Positions 1 to 11,700 of a stretch of 64,000 bases of DNA are shown in pieces. Position 1 is the first letter of the stretch. Each line of letters starts with the position of its first letter. Location of the stretch: positions 23,521,643 through 23,585,642 of the forward strand of contig NC_066838.1 in the NCBI RefSeq assembly GCF_001640805.2, given 5' to 3'. Made by a program: the position numbers and the translations under genes. Below the pieces are notes generated by a model. It did not search any database, was not told where the DNA came from, and saw only the letters and a list, made by a program, of their open reading frames with translations. This DNA is from Lates calcarifer (lineage: Eukaryota; Chordata; Actinopteri; Centropomidae).

Positions 1-300
1 GTCATAGTATAGTATGGCGTCAAAAATGTGATTAAAATGTCACAGTATAGGGTGGCGTCAAAAATTTGATTAAAATGTCATAGTATAGTATGGTCAAAAT
101 GTATTAAAATGTCATAGTATAGTGCGTCAAAAATTTGATTAAAATGTCATAGTATAGCATGTGGTCAAAAATGTCATAGTATAGGGTGGCGTCAAAAATG
201 TGATTAAAATGTCATAGTATAATATGTGGTCAAAAATGTCATAAAAATGTCATAGTATAATATGGGGTCAAAAATGTCATGGTACAGTATGACGTGTCAT
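1..300. repeat. AT-rich minisatellite, 27-38 bp unit
   Basis: Eight to nine tandem copies of a unit beginning GTCATAGTATAG and ending TCAAAAATGTGATTAAAAT. Unit lengths are about 38, 38, 34, 35, 27, 38, 38 and 27 bp, then a degenerate last copy near 278-305. The short forms lack the final GTGATTAAAAT part. The array is cut by the left edge of the window, so its full size is unknown. Confidence 0.9.
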
Positions 301-532
301 CACAGAAACAAGAAAAAAAAAACCTGTCATGTGTATTCATGTTGAAAAGGTTATAGGGTTAGTGGAAGGGAAATGTCATTCTATTGTCACTGATATGATT
401 GGAGTCCAATTCATGCTGTACATCATTTTAGTTGTTGTAATACCTTTGTTGTATAAATCAACTCAATAAACATAGATTGATTAACGTTAGTTGTGCTTTT
501 CATTTCCTATGAAGTATGAATGAATCTGATGT

Positions 533-822
533 TTAGTGTCCTTTTGTCATATCACATGTCAACATATTACTTTGGAATTTCTGGAAATACTGTTTCTGAA
601 GATTCTCAACATCCCAAAATTCCCCATCAGGCCAAATTCTTTCAAGGAAAATTTAGTTATAGTTCCATGTCACAAAACTGCAACACTCAGCATCCACAAC
701 ATGAAGCTATACCTGGACTTGGAAGTAGTAAGCATGGATCCTGTCCAGTGTAACATCATCTCCATCATTGATGAGGTAGAATCTCTCTTCTCCAGCAGAT
801 CAACCTCATCTTTCTTGAGCAC
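533..822 (-). pseudogene. Broken YqaJ-type nuclease domain fragment
   Basis: Read on the minus strand, one frame runs for about 85 codons with only two internal stops. It contains, in order, FYLINDGDDVTLDRIHAYYF, QVQ, a stop, LHVVDAECCSFVTWN, a second stop, then IFLERIWPDGEFWD. The pattern (glycine/aspartate turn, L-x-R-x-H-x-YY-x-QVQ, a small-residue stretch, then C-x-F-V-x-W and a bulky F-x-E-R-I) matches the C-terminal half of the YqaJ/lambda-exonuclease-like fold. Animals carry this fold widely in proteins derived from mobile elements. Upstream, LKKDEVDLLEK is in another frame, which implies a frameshift near 795. Two stops and the shift make it a dead copy. The source element is not identifiable here, and the family call is from memory of the motif. 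Confidence 0.5.
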
Positions 823-951
823 TAAAATTCAAAGTGAAAAGAACATGTAAACAATCACTATACCTATATAAAGACAGGTGTTTTTTTTTTTTTTTTTACC
901 TGAGATGTTTCAACCGTCAAGCCGGCAGTCTTCATCAAAAGTGTTGCTGAG

Positions 952-1022
952 GCTTCCTGTTAGCTGATTTATGTTGACATGGTTGTCCTACATGTCATCA
1001 CATAAATCAGCTGACAGGAAGC
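952..1022. repeat. 70-bp near-perfect inverted repeat (fold-back)
   Basis: The left arm 953-973 and right arm 1001-1021 are complementary over 21 bp with one mismatch. The pairing continues inward over TTGACATG / CATGTCAT, leaving a loop of about 10 nt. The hairpin could be a small foldback transposon or a structured RNA. It lies next to the YqaJ fragment. Confidence 0.75.
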
Positions 1023-2700
1023 TTGGGCTTGGGCCTCAGAACATATCAGTTAAAAAATAAATAAATCAGTGAACAAACCATGCAAGTATGTGTGGACACC
1101 AATATCTCTGCACAGTTTAAATGCCTTCTGTCTTTACATTAAAGTGAAATTATGGCCATATGATTGTGATCAAAATGATTATTTCTTGATTATTCATTGA
1201 TTTTAGGGACAAAATAATTTTTATTGCACTTTCACATTAAATAAACGGCACTGCTTTCACTTCCATGCTGTGTTACATTCCTGCTACTTTAAGACTGATC
1301 CTAACTCACATTTCAGACGGGGTAAATCTTTAGGACACATACCTCTTTACCTCTCTGTAAGGTGAGAGCTGGTGTTTCCGTCCAGGCTGCAGCAGCTGAG
1401 CAGGTACACCTGGAAAACACAAGCACAACACTTGAAAAACTAATAGCAATACAAACTTTTCACCACCAAAACTTACAACACTGAAAACTCAACACTAAAA
1501 TTTTGATAATCACACTTTGAGTGTTGAGGTGAATAAATTCATTATTTTACTAAAATAAGAATTTACTGACCTCTGAGTGAAGGCAATTTGTCAAGAAAAA
1601 AAAATAACCTAACCCTAACCCTAACCATAATTTTGACTTTCGAGGTTTAACTTCAACCTGTTAAATTTTAGTTTTAATGTGATGAATTTTAACAGCAATC
1701 TCACCTCACACAGTAAAGTTTATGCTGATACATTGTGGCCATACTCTTGAGGCTCAAAGTTGTAAAGGGGCACAGAGCAAAAATCTAATTTTCAAGCCTG
1801 TATTCAACATAAAATTGTGCTCAGTCACGCACGAAATCACCACAAACAAATTACTAATCACTAACATAAACAACAGGGGATCAATGAGTGGCCACGACAG
1901 AATACTAACACGCACAGGATTATGAGGACTTCACCTGCAGTATATCCCGGAAATAGAGTTTACGCTAGACTTCTTTGTGGCGGCCAATTTGTGCCTTAAT
2001 ATTCAGGAATTCCGGCCTCATAGAACAACCACCGGGCATATGTTTTAAACAGCAATATAACAGCCAACATTTAAACAACAGTGAAGCACGAATGCTGTGA
2101 TCCAACAAATGTAATTTATTCAAAGTAGTCAGCGTGACTGAACTCTGAGGGATGTCTGCTTAGACATGATAATGTAGCGATTGCCGGGTATACTGTTCCG
2201 GATCAATAATGCACCGATTGCAGAGGCACCTGTGATCCCTGTCAAGGTCCAGTTTTTAAAATACCAGAGTTATCCTTTCAATTGTCTGCAAATTTTATTC
2301 ACACAACAGACTGTTAGGCCTGTCTAGCATATTTTTAACCGGACATATTGGCCGGTGATATTATCATCTACCGGACAACAACGCAGGATACCGGCCAAAA
2401 GCCGGCATATGCCAGCTAACATAAACTCTGCCCGGAAATTAACAAAACGCTGACTGCAAGCAGGCGTAGAACAGTCGCGGTTAACCAGGAATGGACACTG
2501 ACTCACAAAGACAAAACTGGGACTCAAAACGATCACAACGAGATACTAAACCACCACAATGAAAAAATGGCTAAAGAGAAATGTAAAATCACCAGGAACG
2601 TGAACAAACTATGAAAAAACACAGACACAATACGGTGCAAAACATCCAGAAAGGGATAAAAAGCTAACGAGGTGCTCAACAGGCCCACACGGAAGCCAAC
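1023..2700. other. Non-coding stretch, no supported gene
   Basis: No reading frame here resembles a known protein. At 1607-1625 there is a short run of telomere-like CCCTAA units. From about 1930 to 2540 the DNA is richer in CCGG and CpG than its surroundings. The end at about 2260-2280 (AGTTATCCTTTCAA) resembles the terminus of the palindromic element at 15137-15289, so part of this stretch may be a decayed relative. A possible spliced minus-strand exon at about 1350-1410 could not be joined to anything. Confidence 0.4.
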
Positions 2701-2790
2701 ATGAACCAGATTGGTCGGCGGATTCTACTCCGCCTAGTTCCGCTCGTCATTCGCCGGTGGAGCAACGTCACCACATCGTATGATATTAAA
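2690..2790. promoter_or_regulatory. CpG-rich promoter-like island
   Basis: This short CpG-rich patch stands in AT-rich DNA. It holds an inverted CCAAT box (GATTGG near 2710), a GGCGGA..TCCGCC palindrome and an AACGTCAC motif resembling a CRE half-site (near 2763). No gene start could be tied to it, so the assignment is tentative. Confidence 0.25.
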
Positions 2791-3346
2791 ACCTCAAGGG
2801 GGAAGCGATAGTATACTTAGTTTATTTCATGTGCGTAAAAGACTGAGGCAAACTTGTGCCTGGCCCGAAAATGTTAAAAAAAGAAACAAACATTTTTCCA
2901 GAGACATAAATTCTTCCTTTTAATATAATTTTAATATGAATCAATCTGTTTTCAGAGTATTTCTGCTATAGTGGGTGATGCAATTATTAAGGAGGGAGAT
3001 TCACTCACATTGATAGTTGTCACAGTTTTACAGTAGAGATTTATATTTCAGTATTAATAAAAAAGAGATGTATGTACAAAAATAAAGTGTCACATTCTGT
3101 CCAAACTTGACTTATTGTGGCGTAATTCTCAGGGCAGTAGTAATCACATCCTAAATTTGTGAGGGTATTTTTAACGTGGCTCCATTAAAAGTTGCTGAAT
3201 TTGCTATTAGTAGTTCCTGTTGGCAGTGTACTCAAGGATTACTGTGACACTGAGGAAGACCTTAAAGCATAATGATTGAATCATCATTATGACAAGGACT
3301 AAACATTCACAATATGTTTGCCTTGGAGGTGGAGACACCTTCATCC

Positions 3347-3929
3347 TCAGCTTTGCTCAGGGAAGTCTGCATGCATCTGAGAGGAAAAGAAAAGAGGGTC
3401 AGTTTTTGTAACTTAATATAGAAGATACTCTGATAATATACATGCATATCTTATATCTTTTAATTCAGAATCCTAACCACACAATAAAATCTAAACGTAC
3501 CACAAGATGTAAATGAATCTGAGCAGTGCTGAAGATGAAGAACAACCCTCCTCCAATCTGCCAGTAATCAGCTGGATCCTGAAAAAAAGGAAAAGCCCTT
3601 TATTAAACTTTATTTAAATTGTCTGTACTAACATTTGCATCAGACAATGTGAACACAGGGTACTATCACCGTTGAGAGTGCTAGTAATCAAATGTTTACA
3701 AATGTAAGCAGTTTAATTTCACCAGGAGGTCCACCAGATTCTTCATCCATATGCAGAACAAATGCTTTTTATACTTAAGGTGAATTTCACCATGTTGGAT
3801 TTAAATGCAGGGCTTTTACTTGTAATGAGATTTATTTTTTATTGGTATTTTTACTTTACTAAAGGATCAGAGTACTTCTACCAGCTCTGGCCTTTTTGAG
3901 TGCCTTGACAAAATGAATCATTGCTGATG

Positions 3930-3991
<62 letters not shown>

Positions 3992-4445
3992 GCCATACAA
4001 TCCCTAAACATCAGTAGCAAGGTGATAAATGTATTGCCAGCTGCTCTCTGGCATAAAATCATCCCACAAAAACGTGGCATATGCTAGAGGATCAAATTTC
4101 TCTATCCTCGTAAAAGTTGTGTTGTTTTCTAAATTGAAAGAGCATAAGGTCCCACTTTCACATGACAATATAAACTCCTCACCTCAATAATTGTATCAGC
4201 TTATAAGAAGCTTACTGTAATTCCAATATTGTCTTCTTAGGGCAGCAGCCTAAAACATGAAATACAAATCACTCATTTCTAAATTAAATGGAAACCCGTT
4301 CAAAGAGAAGCTATACTAGAGGAGGACAAAGGGATTAACATGTAAGTCCAGCACATTTAATATTTACAGCACAATTGCACAATTAATCTGACAATGTGTT
4401 CTTTGTCTAATACCTGAACTGACTGGCCCTCCATCATTATCAGTG
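3347..4445 (-). CDS. 3' exons of unrecognised single-pass membrane protein / possible microprotein
   Basis: Three minus-strand blocks splice in phase. Exon 4414-4445 reads LIMMEGQSVQ and has a long pyrimidine tract before its acceptor. Exon 3501-3578 (26 codons) reads DPADYWQIGGG, then the hydrophobic LFFIFSTAQIHLHLV. Exon 3347-3376 reads MHADFPEQS and a stop. The last two acceptors (TTTTTTTCAG and CCTCTCAG) are strong, and the donor of the middle exon is GTACGT. If translation begins at the ATG ATG in the first block, the product is a 43-residue protein with one membrane segment. Otherwise an upstream exon is missing, because the first block also reads open from its 5' end with one nucleotide of phase. 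ATTAAA signals on the minus strand near 2915-2940 could end the transcript. I do not recognise the family. Confidence 0.35.
3929..3990. repeat. (CT)n microsatellite followed by T30 tract
   Basis: About 14 CT units (3929-3956) are followed, after CTC, by a run of 30 T residues at 3961-3990. Confidence 0.95.
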
Positions 4446-4909
4446 CTGTGCACAGGAGGCAGGAGTAGTAGGAGTTGACGGGGGGGTTGGTGGGTTACAA
4501 GTTTACAACTTGTGACCCAGATGCAACCCCTCAAAATCTGCTCTTTAACCAATAACAGCACTCGCTCATTTCAAAGTAGTTTGAGTCTTATTTAGCTCAA
4601 CTGTGGCACCTGTGGTTTTTAGACCTAAATGTGAATGATTGCAACACATGAGATTAGGGGCACTGGCTCCTAAAACTATATAAAAAAAGAAAAACAGACT
4701 GCAAAATGAGATAATGCACCAAACCCTTCGCTAAATCTTGTATGTACAACTACATATGACAGATAAAACTGTAACAAATAATGTTTAATCCTCCAAAGTC
4801 TCTTTTCCACTAGCTGTGGGACATCACTTTTACTTATATACATATTCGATTACCAGGTGAGGTTGCATTGTGTTATTACAGCGAAAAGAGAATTCGGAGA
4901 ATTATATTT

Positions 4910-5250
4910 TGATATATTACATTATTATATTACTATTATTGATGCATTAGTGTGTAAGCAGCATTTTAATGTTGCAGTAGGTTGAGGTAATTTAAACTAT
5001 TTTATAAACTGGTGTTTAGTTAATGTATAAACATGCATCATTTTTTAAAACTCAGCATATTTTCTGTAAGGAAAATATAAATCATCATTAATGTCAATAT
5101 TAATATTAACTACTGTAGGTGTTAGATAAATGCAATGGAGTAAAAAGTCCAATATCCCGTTGTGAAATGTTATAAAGTAGAAGTAGAAAACTGAAATACT
5201 ACAATAATTAAAAATGAACTTGAGTACAGTATTTGAGTAATTTTCTACCA
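4910..5250. repeat. Dispersed fish repeat family A, copy 1
   Basis: The copy contains the hallmark GAGTAAAAAGTCCAATAT, followed by an AAAGTAGAAGTAGAAAAC-type stretch and ACTTGAGTACAGTATTTGAGTAA. The same order of motifs recurs at 18480-18640, 28340-28700, 39150-39490 and 49795-50310. It is a non-coding interspersed element. Its class (MITE or SINE) is not decided from these copies. Confidence 0.65.
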
Positions 5251-5471
5251 GAGGATACCTTTTTAAAAAGCAGACTGTAGAAATAGGTCAAGTACCAAAA
5301 ACTGTGAGTGCACAGTAAGTCTTTTGGAGACGCATATGGATATGAGACGTTCAGGGTCACTTTCAAAAATGGGGTATAAGTAGCACACGCTTTAGATATG
5401 GCCTTGTGTGTTTTCACAACATGCTGAGAGAAAAATGTCGCCGAGAAAAAAAGAAAGAGACACTAGTGCTG

Positions 5472-5515
5472 ACACTTCAGCCTCTGTCTACATCCTGCAG
5501 CAGAGGCTGAAGTGT
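5472..5515. other. 15-bp perfect stem-loop upstream of SOWAH gene
   Basis: ACACTTCAGCCTCTG (5472-5486) and its exact complement at 5501-5515 are separated by a 14-nt loop. It lies about 220 bp before the SOWAH start codon, so it falls in the promoter or 5' UTR. Confidence 0.8.
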
Positions 5516-5733
5516 GAAAAATAAGATGCTGAGCTGTGTGTCTTTAAAGGGTTAACAGGAGGAGGCGCAGCGGTGGTCAGCTCGTCTGGGTGGAGTGAAG
5601 TTTAGACATGCACTATAACAAATTAGCCCGGAGGACTGCATTATGGCTGAGTGAAAAACACCAAGAGAAGTGAAAAACATCTTTAAGAAACCCAGCCAGG
5701 CCTTTACAGAGACGTTACAAACACCGGGCTGAG

Positions 5734-8700
5734 ATGAGTGATGTGAGCGAAGAGTCGCTGCTGGATTATTTCTACTCCACCGGAGGCAATTCAGGCAGAG
5801 TCAAAAATGCTGATATACTGAAGACATTTAAGCCTTTTATTGGCCATAGTGACTTGCAGTTACGTGGTAAGTAGCGAGTCATTGTATCATGGATTCAGCT
5901 AGATGAAAATATTAACCTGAAAATGGAGGGAGTGTGATGTGATCGTGCTGCATCGGTGCCAGGACTGCTGGGTACTGTGGGATGGCACGAGTATCAACTG
6001 ACCTCGTGTTTGCCAGACTGTCCTCATCATTGTACTGATATGATTCACTTTAAAACGCAACAATCCCCAGCCCTGCTTTAACTAACGACTTCTGTGTCCT
6101 TGCATTGTTCTCTGTTGAGAGGTAGACATCTGGTTTTCATTAAAAGCCCCTCCATAGATCTACAGTTTCAGCAGGGATTGTGTCATTTCCTCCCTCAGGC
6201 CAGTTGTAACTGAACAGAGGACTCGAACCAGCCCATCAACAGCATATGTCACATGAAGGCCCTGTGGCTCCTCAGACGCACTTGTGATCCCTCAGCAAAA
6301 TGAGGAGTAATTAAAACGTCCCTGTTTCTCACTATGTTAGCCCCCGGGTCACTGTATTTGCTGTAAATGTGTTTTACTGTGTGGGGAACTTTCCCTGCTC
6401 TTCCTCTCCTCCCACTAACCGTACACATGCTTATGCAATCCTGTCGTGCATCACAGCTAACACCAAAATACTTCTCATATTTCTACTGACAAATGGTTTT
6501 TGGAGAAACATTATAAGTAGCAGTGCACTGTTTGTGCTCCTTTAGGTACACTTAGATAAAATTAAAGCCATCTAACACAACAGCTCTGTAATTAATCAGA
6601 CATTAAAGCCAGACTATGTCATTTCTTAAAAAGGAGCAACACATAAACTTTGAACTTATGAGCAGTTAAATACAATATTGCTTAATTAATACAAGTAATA
6701 AAACTGTTGTGCTGCCACAGTGGGCACAGACAGGTAAAAGGCCATGTAACTCACTATATAGGACCAAGACCCCCCAGACTAAAACAGAGACAAAATGACT
6801 ACAAAGTCACATTGCATCACTTTGTGGTCATTTTGTGTGTCTTGTGTGTCTGTTTGTATCATTAAATTAAAAATAGTCGTTAGTTGCAGCCCTGATGTTA
6901 GCAGACTTCATATATAGATAAATATTGCCTTGTAAAGGACATTACTGATTATATTTCACTGACTTATCACTAAAGTAAATAAAAGAGTAAAGACAGTGTA
7001 ACTCACCAGACCATGTAAAGCAGAGTGTATTAGCTGGGCAGTATTGACAGGTAGATTGTGTTATTACTTCTTTCAGAAGTTATGTAGTCCAGCTTTAAGG
7101 TGGATTTATTGCAGGGCTGTTGTGTTAGACTGCATTTGTTTTAGTAACTAATGTTGATAACATGTCCGTCTGAAACCCTGAGAATACAAAGCACACATCG
7201 CTGACTAATGATAGAATATTTGCTGTTTAATTGCAGTTTTGTTTGGCCCAGAAAACAAACAATGAGCTTGTGATGATTCATCATCTGTCCATTGAGCAGC
7301 ACCTTTACCTTTGGCACTGCCTGAAATACAAACATATCCCAGCCTCTCTAAATGATTATCCAAAGTGACCTTGTATTGCAGTTGCCAGCATGTTCTGTCC
7401 AGATGCTATGTCAGCACTGCAGTTGTTGACAGAGGTTTAGAAAGCAGCCTTGATACTCTGCCATCTGACACGGCTCTCCAATTAGAGAAGTGCTTCCCAC
7501 ACATTTAAAGTCTGTCGTAGCATGTGGTTGCAGCTTTTCATGTCGTAATTGTGATGATAGTGTTTTAATCATAATTAAGTCCACATGCATGACTGGATGT
7601 GGACCTCTAATGGGCTCGCTTTTTCATCAGATCGGAAAACTGGGGCATGGCGGGAAGTGTGGTCGTGTTGGGGGGTGGGGGTGGGGTTGCATTCACATGT
7701 GTGTGTTTGTGTGAGCTGTTTGTTTTTGCAGACCTGTGGCTAATAAATAACTAGCATGTATTCTATGTTACTCACTGTGCTAAGCAAGGAATTCTTTTGT
7801 TGAGACACATGTAAGTGGCAGCTTCCTTTGGATTTCCTGTTGTTGTGCATGTGAGCTGTGCAACTATCTCACTACAAATGTTCTTTCCGTCCACATCAGG
7901 AAAAGGAAGCACTTCAATTGTCCTGAACTGCATGCCCATGTACACCTAGGCATGAATGGAATACCTACGCCTGGAAAATTCTTTGTGCTTGCATAGCTGA
8001 CCTGGCTGCTAGATAACCAGGGGCCTACACACAGAGGGACTATTCTTAATCACAGTCTGCACACGTCTGAATGTCTGCTCACTGGTGTAAACAAAGACAG
8101 ATAGCTTTATCTGATGAGCTCAACCAGCTCGTCAACTGTAGTTTGTTTGCTTCCCACAGGAAAGATTTATCGCAGGTTTAAAGTGAGTCAGGTTTTCGTC
8201 TTTGGAGATGCACTGTGATCTGTATCTTTGCTCATGCTGGAGGGGAACCTCTTTCCTCTCTCCTTAGCTTACCTTGCAGTGGCTTTTTTTTGTTGAAGCA
8301 TCTGTTTTTTGCTGTGTGAGCTGCATCTAGCTTGGTCAGCCAAGTGTGTGCTGGATCAGACCTTGTTGCTTTTACCACCTCATCTCACTGCACATCTCAT
8401 CCAGCAGCTTGTCATTTAAATCACACATCAACAGGCACTAACACATTCTGGCCATGTCTGTATCTGGAAACACGCCATGTCTTTTATAGTGAATCAAACT
8501 TAATCAAGCTCTTTTTATTCTCTCACACTAATATCAAAGTATTACAGTATGTGAGATATTAAAGGCTGTGTTTAGTTTTCAGTTTCTCAAGTCAAATATT
8601 TTTCCCTACAGCTAAATACAGAGAGGAATTCAAGCTCATCATTGACCGAATCGCTGTGGTGAAGTCAGAGAATGTGAGTAAACTATTCAGTATTTTTACC

Positions 8701-11700
8701 TTTTGTGGAAAAAGCTCTGCTCCCATGTACTCTGTATTTATACGTCTGCACTCAGGCTTAACAACACAAATGTTACACTATGAACAGTTGTTGTTTCAGT
8801 TGAACTATCTCAACAGAGTAAGAAGTTGTCTAATCTGTTAAGTTTTTCTACAGAACTGTTCGTACCAACTGGTCTCTCCCCAGGGACTGCAGCTGCAGTT
8901 TTCATTTTCCCTCAAACTATTTTTATGAAAGATTTTCACTGTACAACTCAAAATGTTACTGCAAAACTAATCTAACTAAACAAATGTTATTTGCTTTTTT
9001 GCCAAGAGTTTGATGAGAAGATCTTTATCACTCTCATATCCATTACTGTAAATATAAAGCTTCAGCCTTAGACTTGTCCTGAGCTAAAAACAAATCTGCC
9101 AACCAACATCTCTAAAGCTAAAGTAAAGCAAGTACACAAGCAAGTGTAAGAGAAAAAACAGGGGTTTTGTGAGTCCCTCTGTGCTGTAACTATTTCTTGG
9201 TCATGTGCACTTACAGTTTTTAACTTCTCATAAAAAGTTTTATGGGGACAAATATAAACAAACTAGGATGTTGGACAGAGCCAGACTAGCCGTTTCCCCT
9301 GCTTTTAGTCTTTATGCTAAACTGTGCTCATTGTCTCCTGGCCTCATGCTTCATGGTACCATCTACAGTTTTTAATGTCTAGTGGTGTTATGGAGCAGTT
9401 TTTTATGAATGGGGTCCCTTTTTGTTTGTCTTGCACACACACATGCAGGACACGATACACACTCCTCACACTATTCCAGAGACTAAGAAATACAGCAATG
9501 GCCCAACAAAGGCAGGAAAAAGGAAGACAGTAACCTAGCAAACAGCAGTGTGAACAGTTCATCTTTCAAAATGTTTTATGAGAAAGGAAATGCAATCAAC
9601 ACATTTATTAGACTTCAAAGATACACACAATGTAGGAGGGGACTTCACAGGGCACCTTTCAGGTACAGATATGAGAGTGGTATCAGTCTTTTTATCAACA
9701 TGCATACAGTTGACTAACTCACATACGGGAAAGCCATGTCCTCACTTCCTCTATGATAAGCTAAGCTAAAGCTAACCAGGCCCTAGCTGGAAGCATCACA
9801 CAGACATTAGACTGGTATCTATCTACTTATCAAACTCCTGGTAAGAAAGCAAATAAAGAGTATTTTCCAAAAAAGTCAAACTATTTCTATGTTTGGGCAT
9901 AAAGCTGAGATCTATTTTCTTTTTCAAGTGAGACTTATATATAAAAACACTGATATAAAAGACTAAATCACATAATATACAAGCTGTCAACCAAAAGAAA
10001 AGAAAAAAATTAAGATGTATGTCATCCACTGATGCCAGAAACTATGGCAGCAGAATTTATAGGCAAAGAAACTAACCTGACATGTGATCTGGCCCGATGA
10101 ATAATTGGATTCTTCATAGATATGAGGTACTGCAGTGGCTTTAAAATAAAGCTTTACAGGTATATAATTCCCATCAAAAACACTCAAGTTACTGTGATGA
10201 CTTCCAGCTAGAAGGTGCAGCAAGAAAACACTGCAACCATTCAGACCTTTTTCTGCTTTTTAAAGCCTTATTGTGCTTTTTGACTCTCTTTCACAGGGTG
10301 AGAAGTACCTCCTCCTGAAGAAGAAATACAGGCAGCTGCTGAATGAGCGCGACACCAAGCAACAGGGTACAGACGTAGACGGACAGAAACATTCGAGTCC
10401 GGCCAGGACAACGGCCATTGTACAGTGGGACACCACGGACGCTGCCACGACTTCTCCCCACCAGAGGGAATCACAGGATGAGCAGATGTCATGTGGAGAG
10501 CCCGAGAACACTGCAGAGGTGAATATATGATCAGCTGGTTATTCTGCTCGATTTGTAAAAAACTAAACAAACTGTGGGATTAGCTGGAATGATTCAGCCA
10601 CAACACTGGGTGCTAAACTGCAACTTGCTGAATCAGCCACCGCCGCAGGACACCATGTTTACTCTTTATGTAAGTGACGCATTTATCTATATAAGGCCGT
10701 CTTTGTTGGTGCCTGTTCTCTCCTAGCATGTGTCAGCTTTTAACGATGGCCCTGCAGCGTGGACATTTACACAGACGAACACTGTGGAGCAGAAGAAGAG
10801 CTCTTTTGCTGGGACAAATCTAAGTTAGCTGCTGTGAGAAGAAAGAGAAGGTCAAAGGGCTTATGTCTTTACATAAAGGGAGGATCTGTTTAAAACTAAT
10901 GCATAGAAGCACTTGACTGTTGTGAAAATAAACACTATGCACTGGTTTAATGCATAGTAATCCTCTGGAGGTACTTTTACATATTGTTCCCCCCATAAAC
11001 TTGAGCGTTTAATCATAGATTTGAAAGATTAATGTATTTAATGCTGCTGCTTGAACGTCCTCATACATGATTTATTAAACTAAACATTATCTGTCCACAC
11101 CCAGATGGTGAGGGGAAGAAAAAAGAGCAGGCAAAGCACTAATGCTGGCTGTTGACCTCAGCCAGCACTTGACACAGCTGAATGTTTGGCCTGTCAACGT
11201 TCAGATCGCACATCTGGATCAGACAAAGTCTGAGTTTACAGCACATTGTGTCTGTACTCCTATAGGACCAGCAGACAGGAACAGTCACCATGCAGCACAC
11301 ATCACTGCAACCTCCTGTCATCCAAATCCAGGTACCCTCGGTTCAAAGCATCGGGGAGGATGAGTTGGACAAAGATTTGGGGTCAAAGGTGACAGACATA
11401 CTGGGCTTGTACTCGCTGGTTAAGCTTTTTTGCTCACTTGTATATTATTAATTCTTCTTACAGCCACAAATATACACATATAAGTACACGTGTTGTAGTT
11501 CAAGTCTTAAGCTAGATTTTCTGGGCGAACAAGGCTGAAATATGATGCTGCTCTGTCACTGTCTGAGGTGCAAAATGTGGCTTAGTTTACAGCTGAAATG
11601 AATAGTTGACTATGGATTTTAATGCACTTGGACAGAGGAAAGATACTCAGTAAATAAAGTCATTAAAATTAGCTCCACCTTTACCAGCTGCAGCATTAAA

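Noticed and set aside
1350..1410. Possible minus-strand exon reading VYLLSCCSLDGNTSSHLTER between TTTTCCAG and GTAAAG
   Set aside because: It could not be joined in phase to the next candidate block (899-955), and no family was recognised.
2324..2536. 70-codon minus-strand open frame
   Set aside because: It has no domain and lies in repeat-like CpG-rich DNA; length alone is not evidence.
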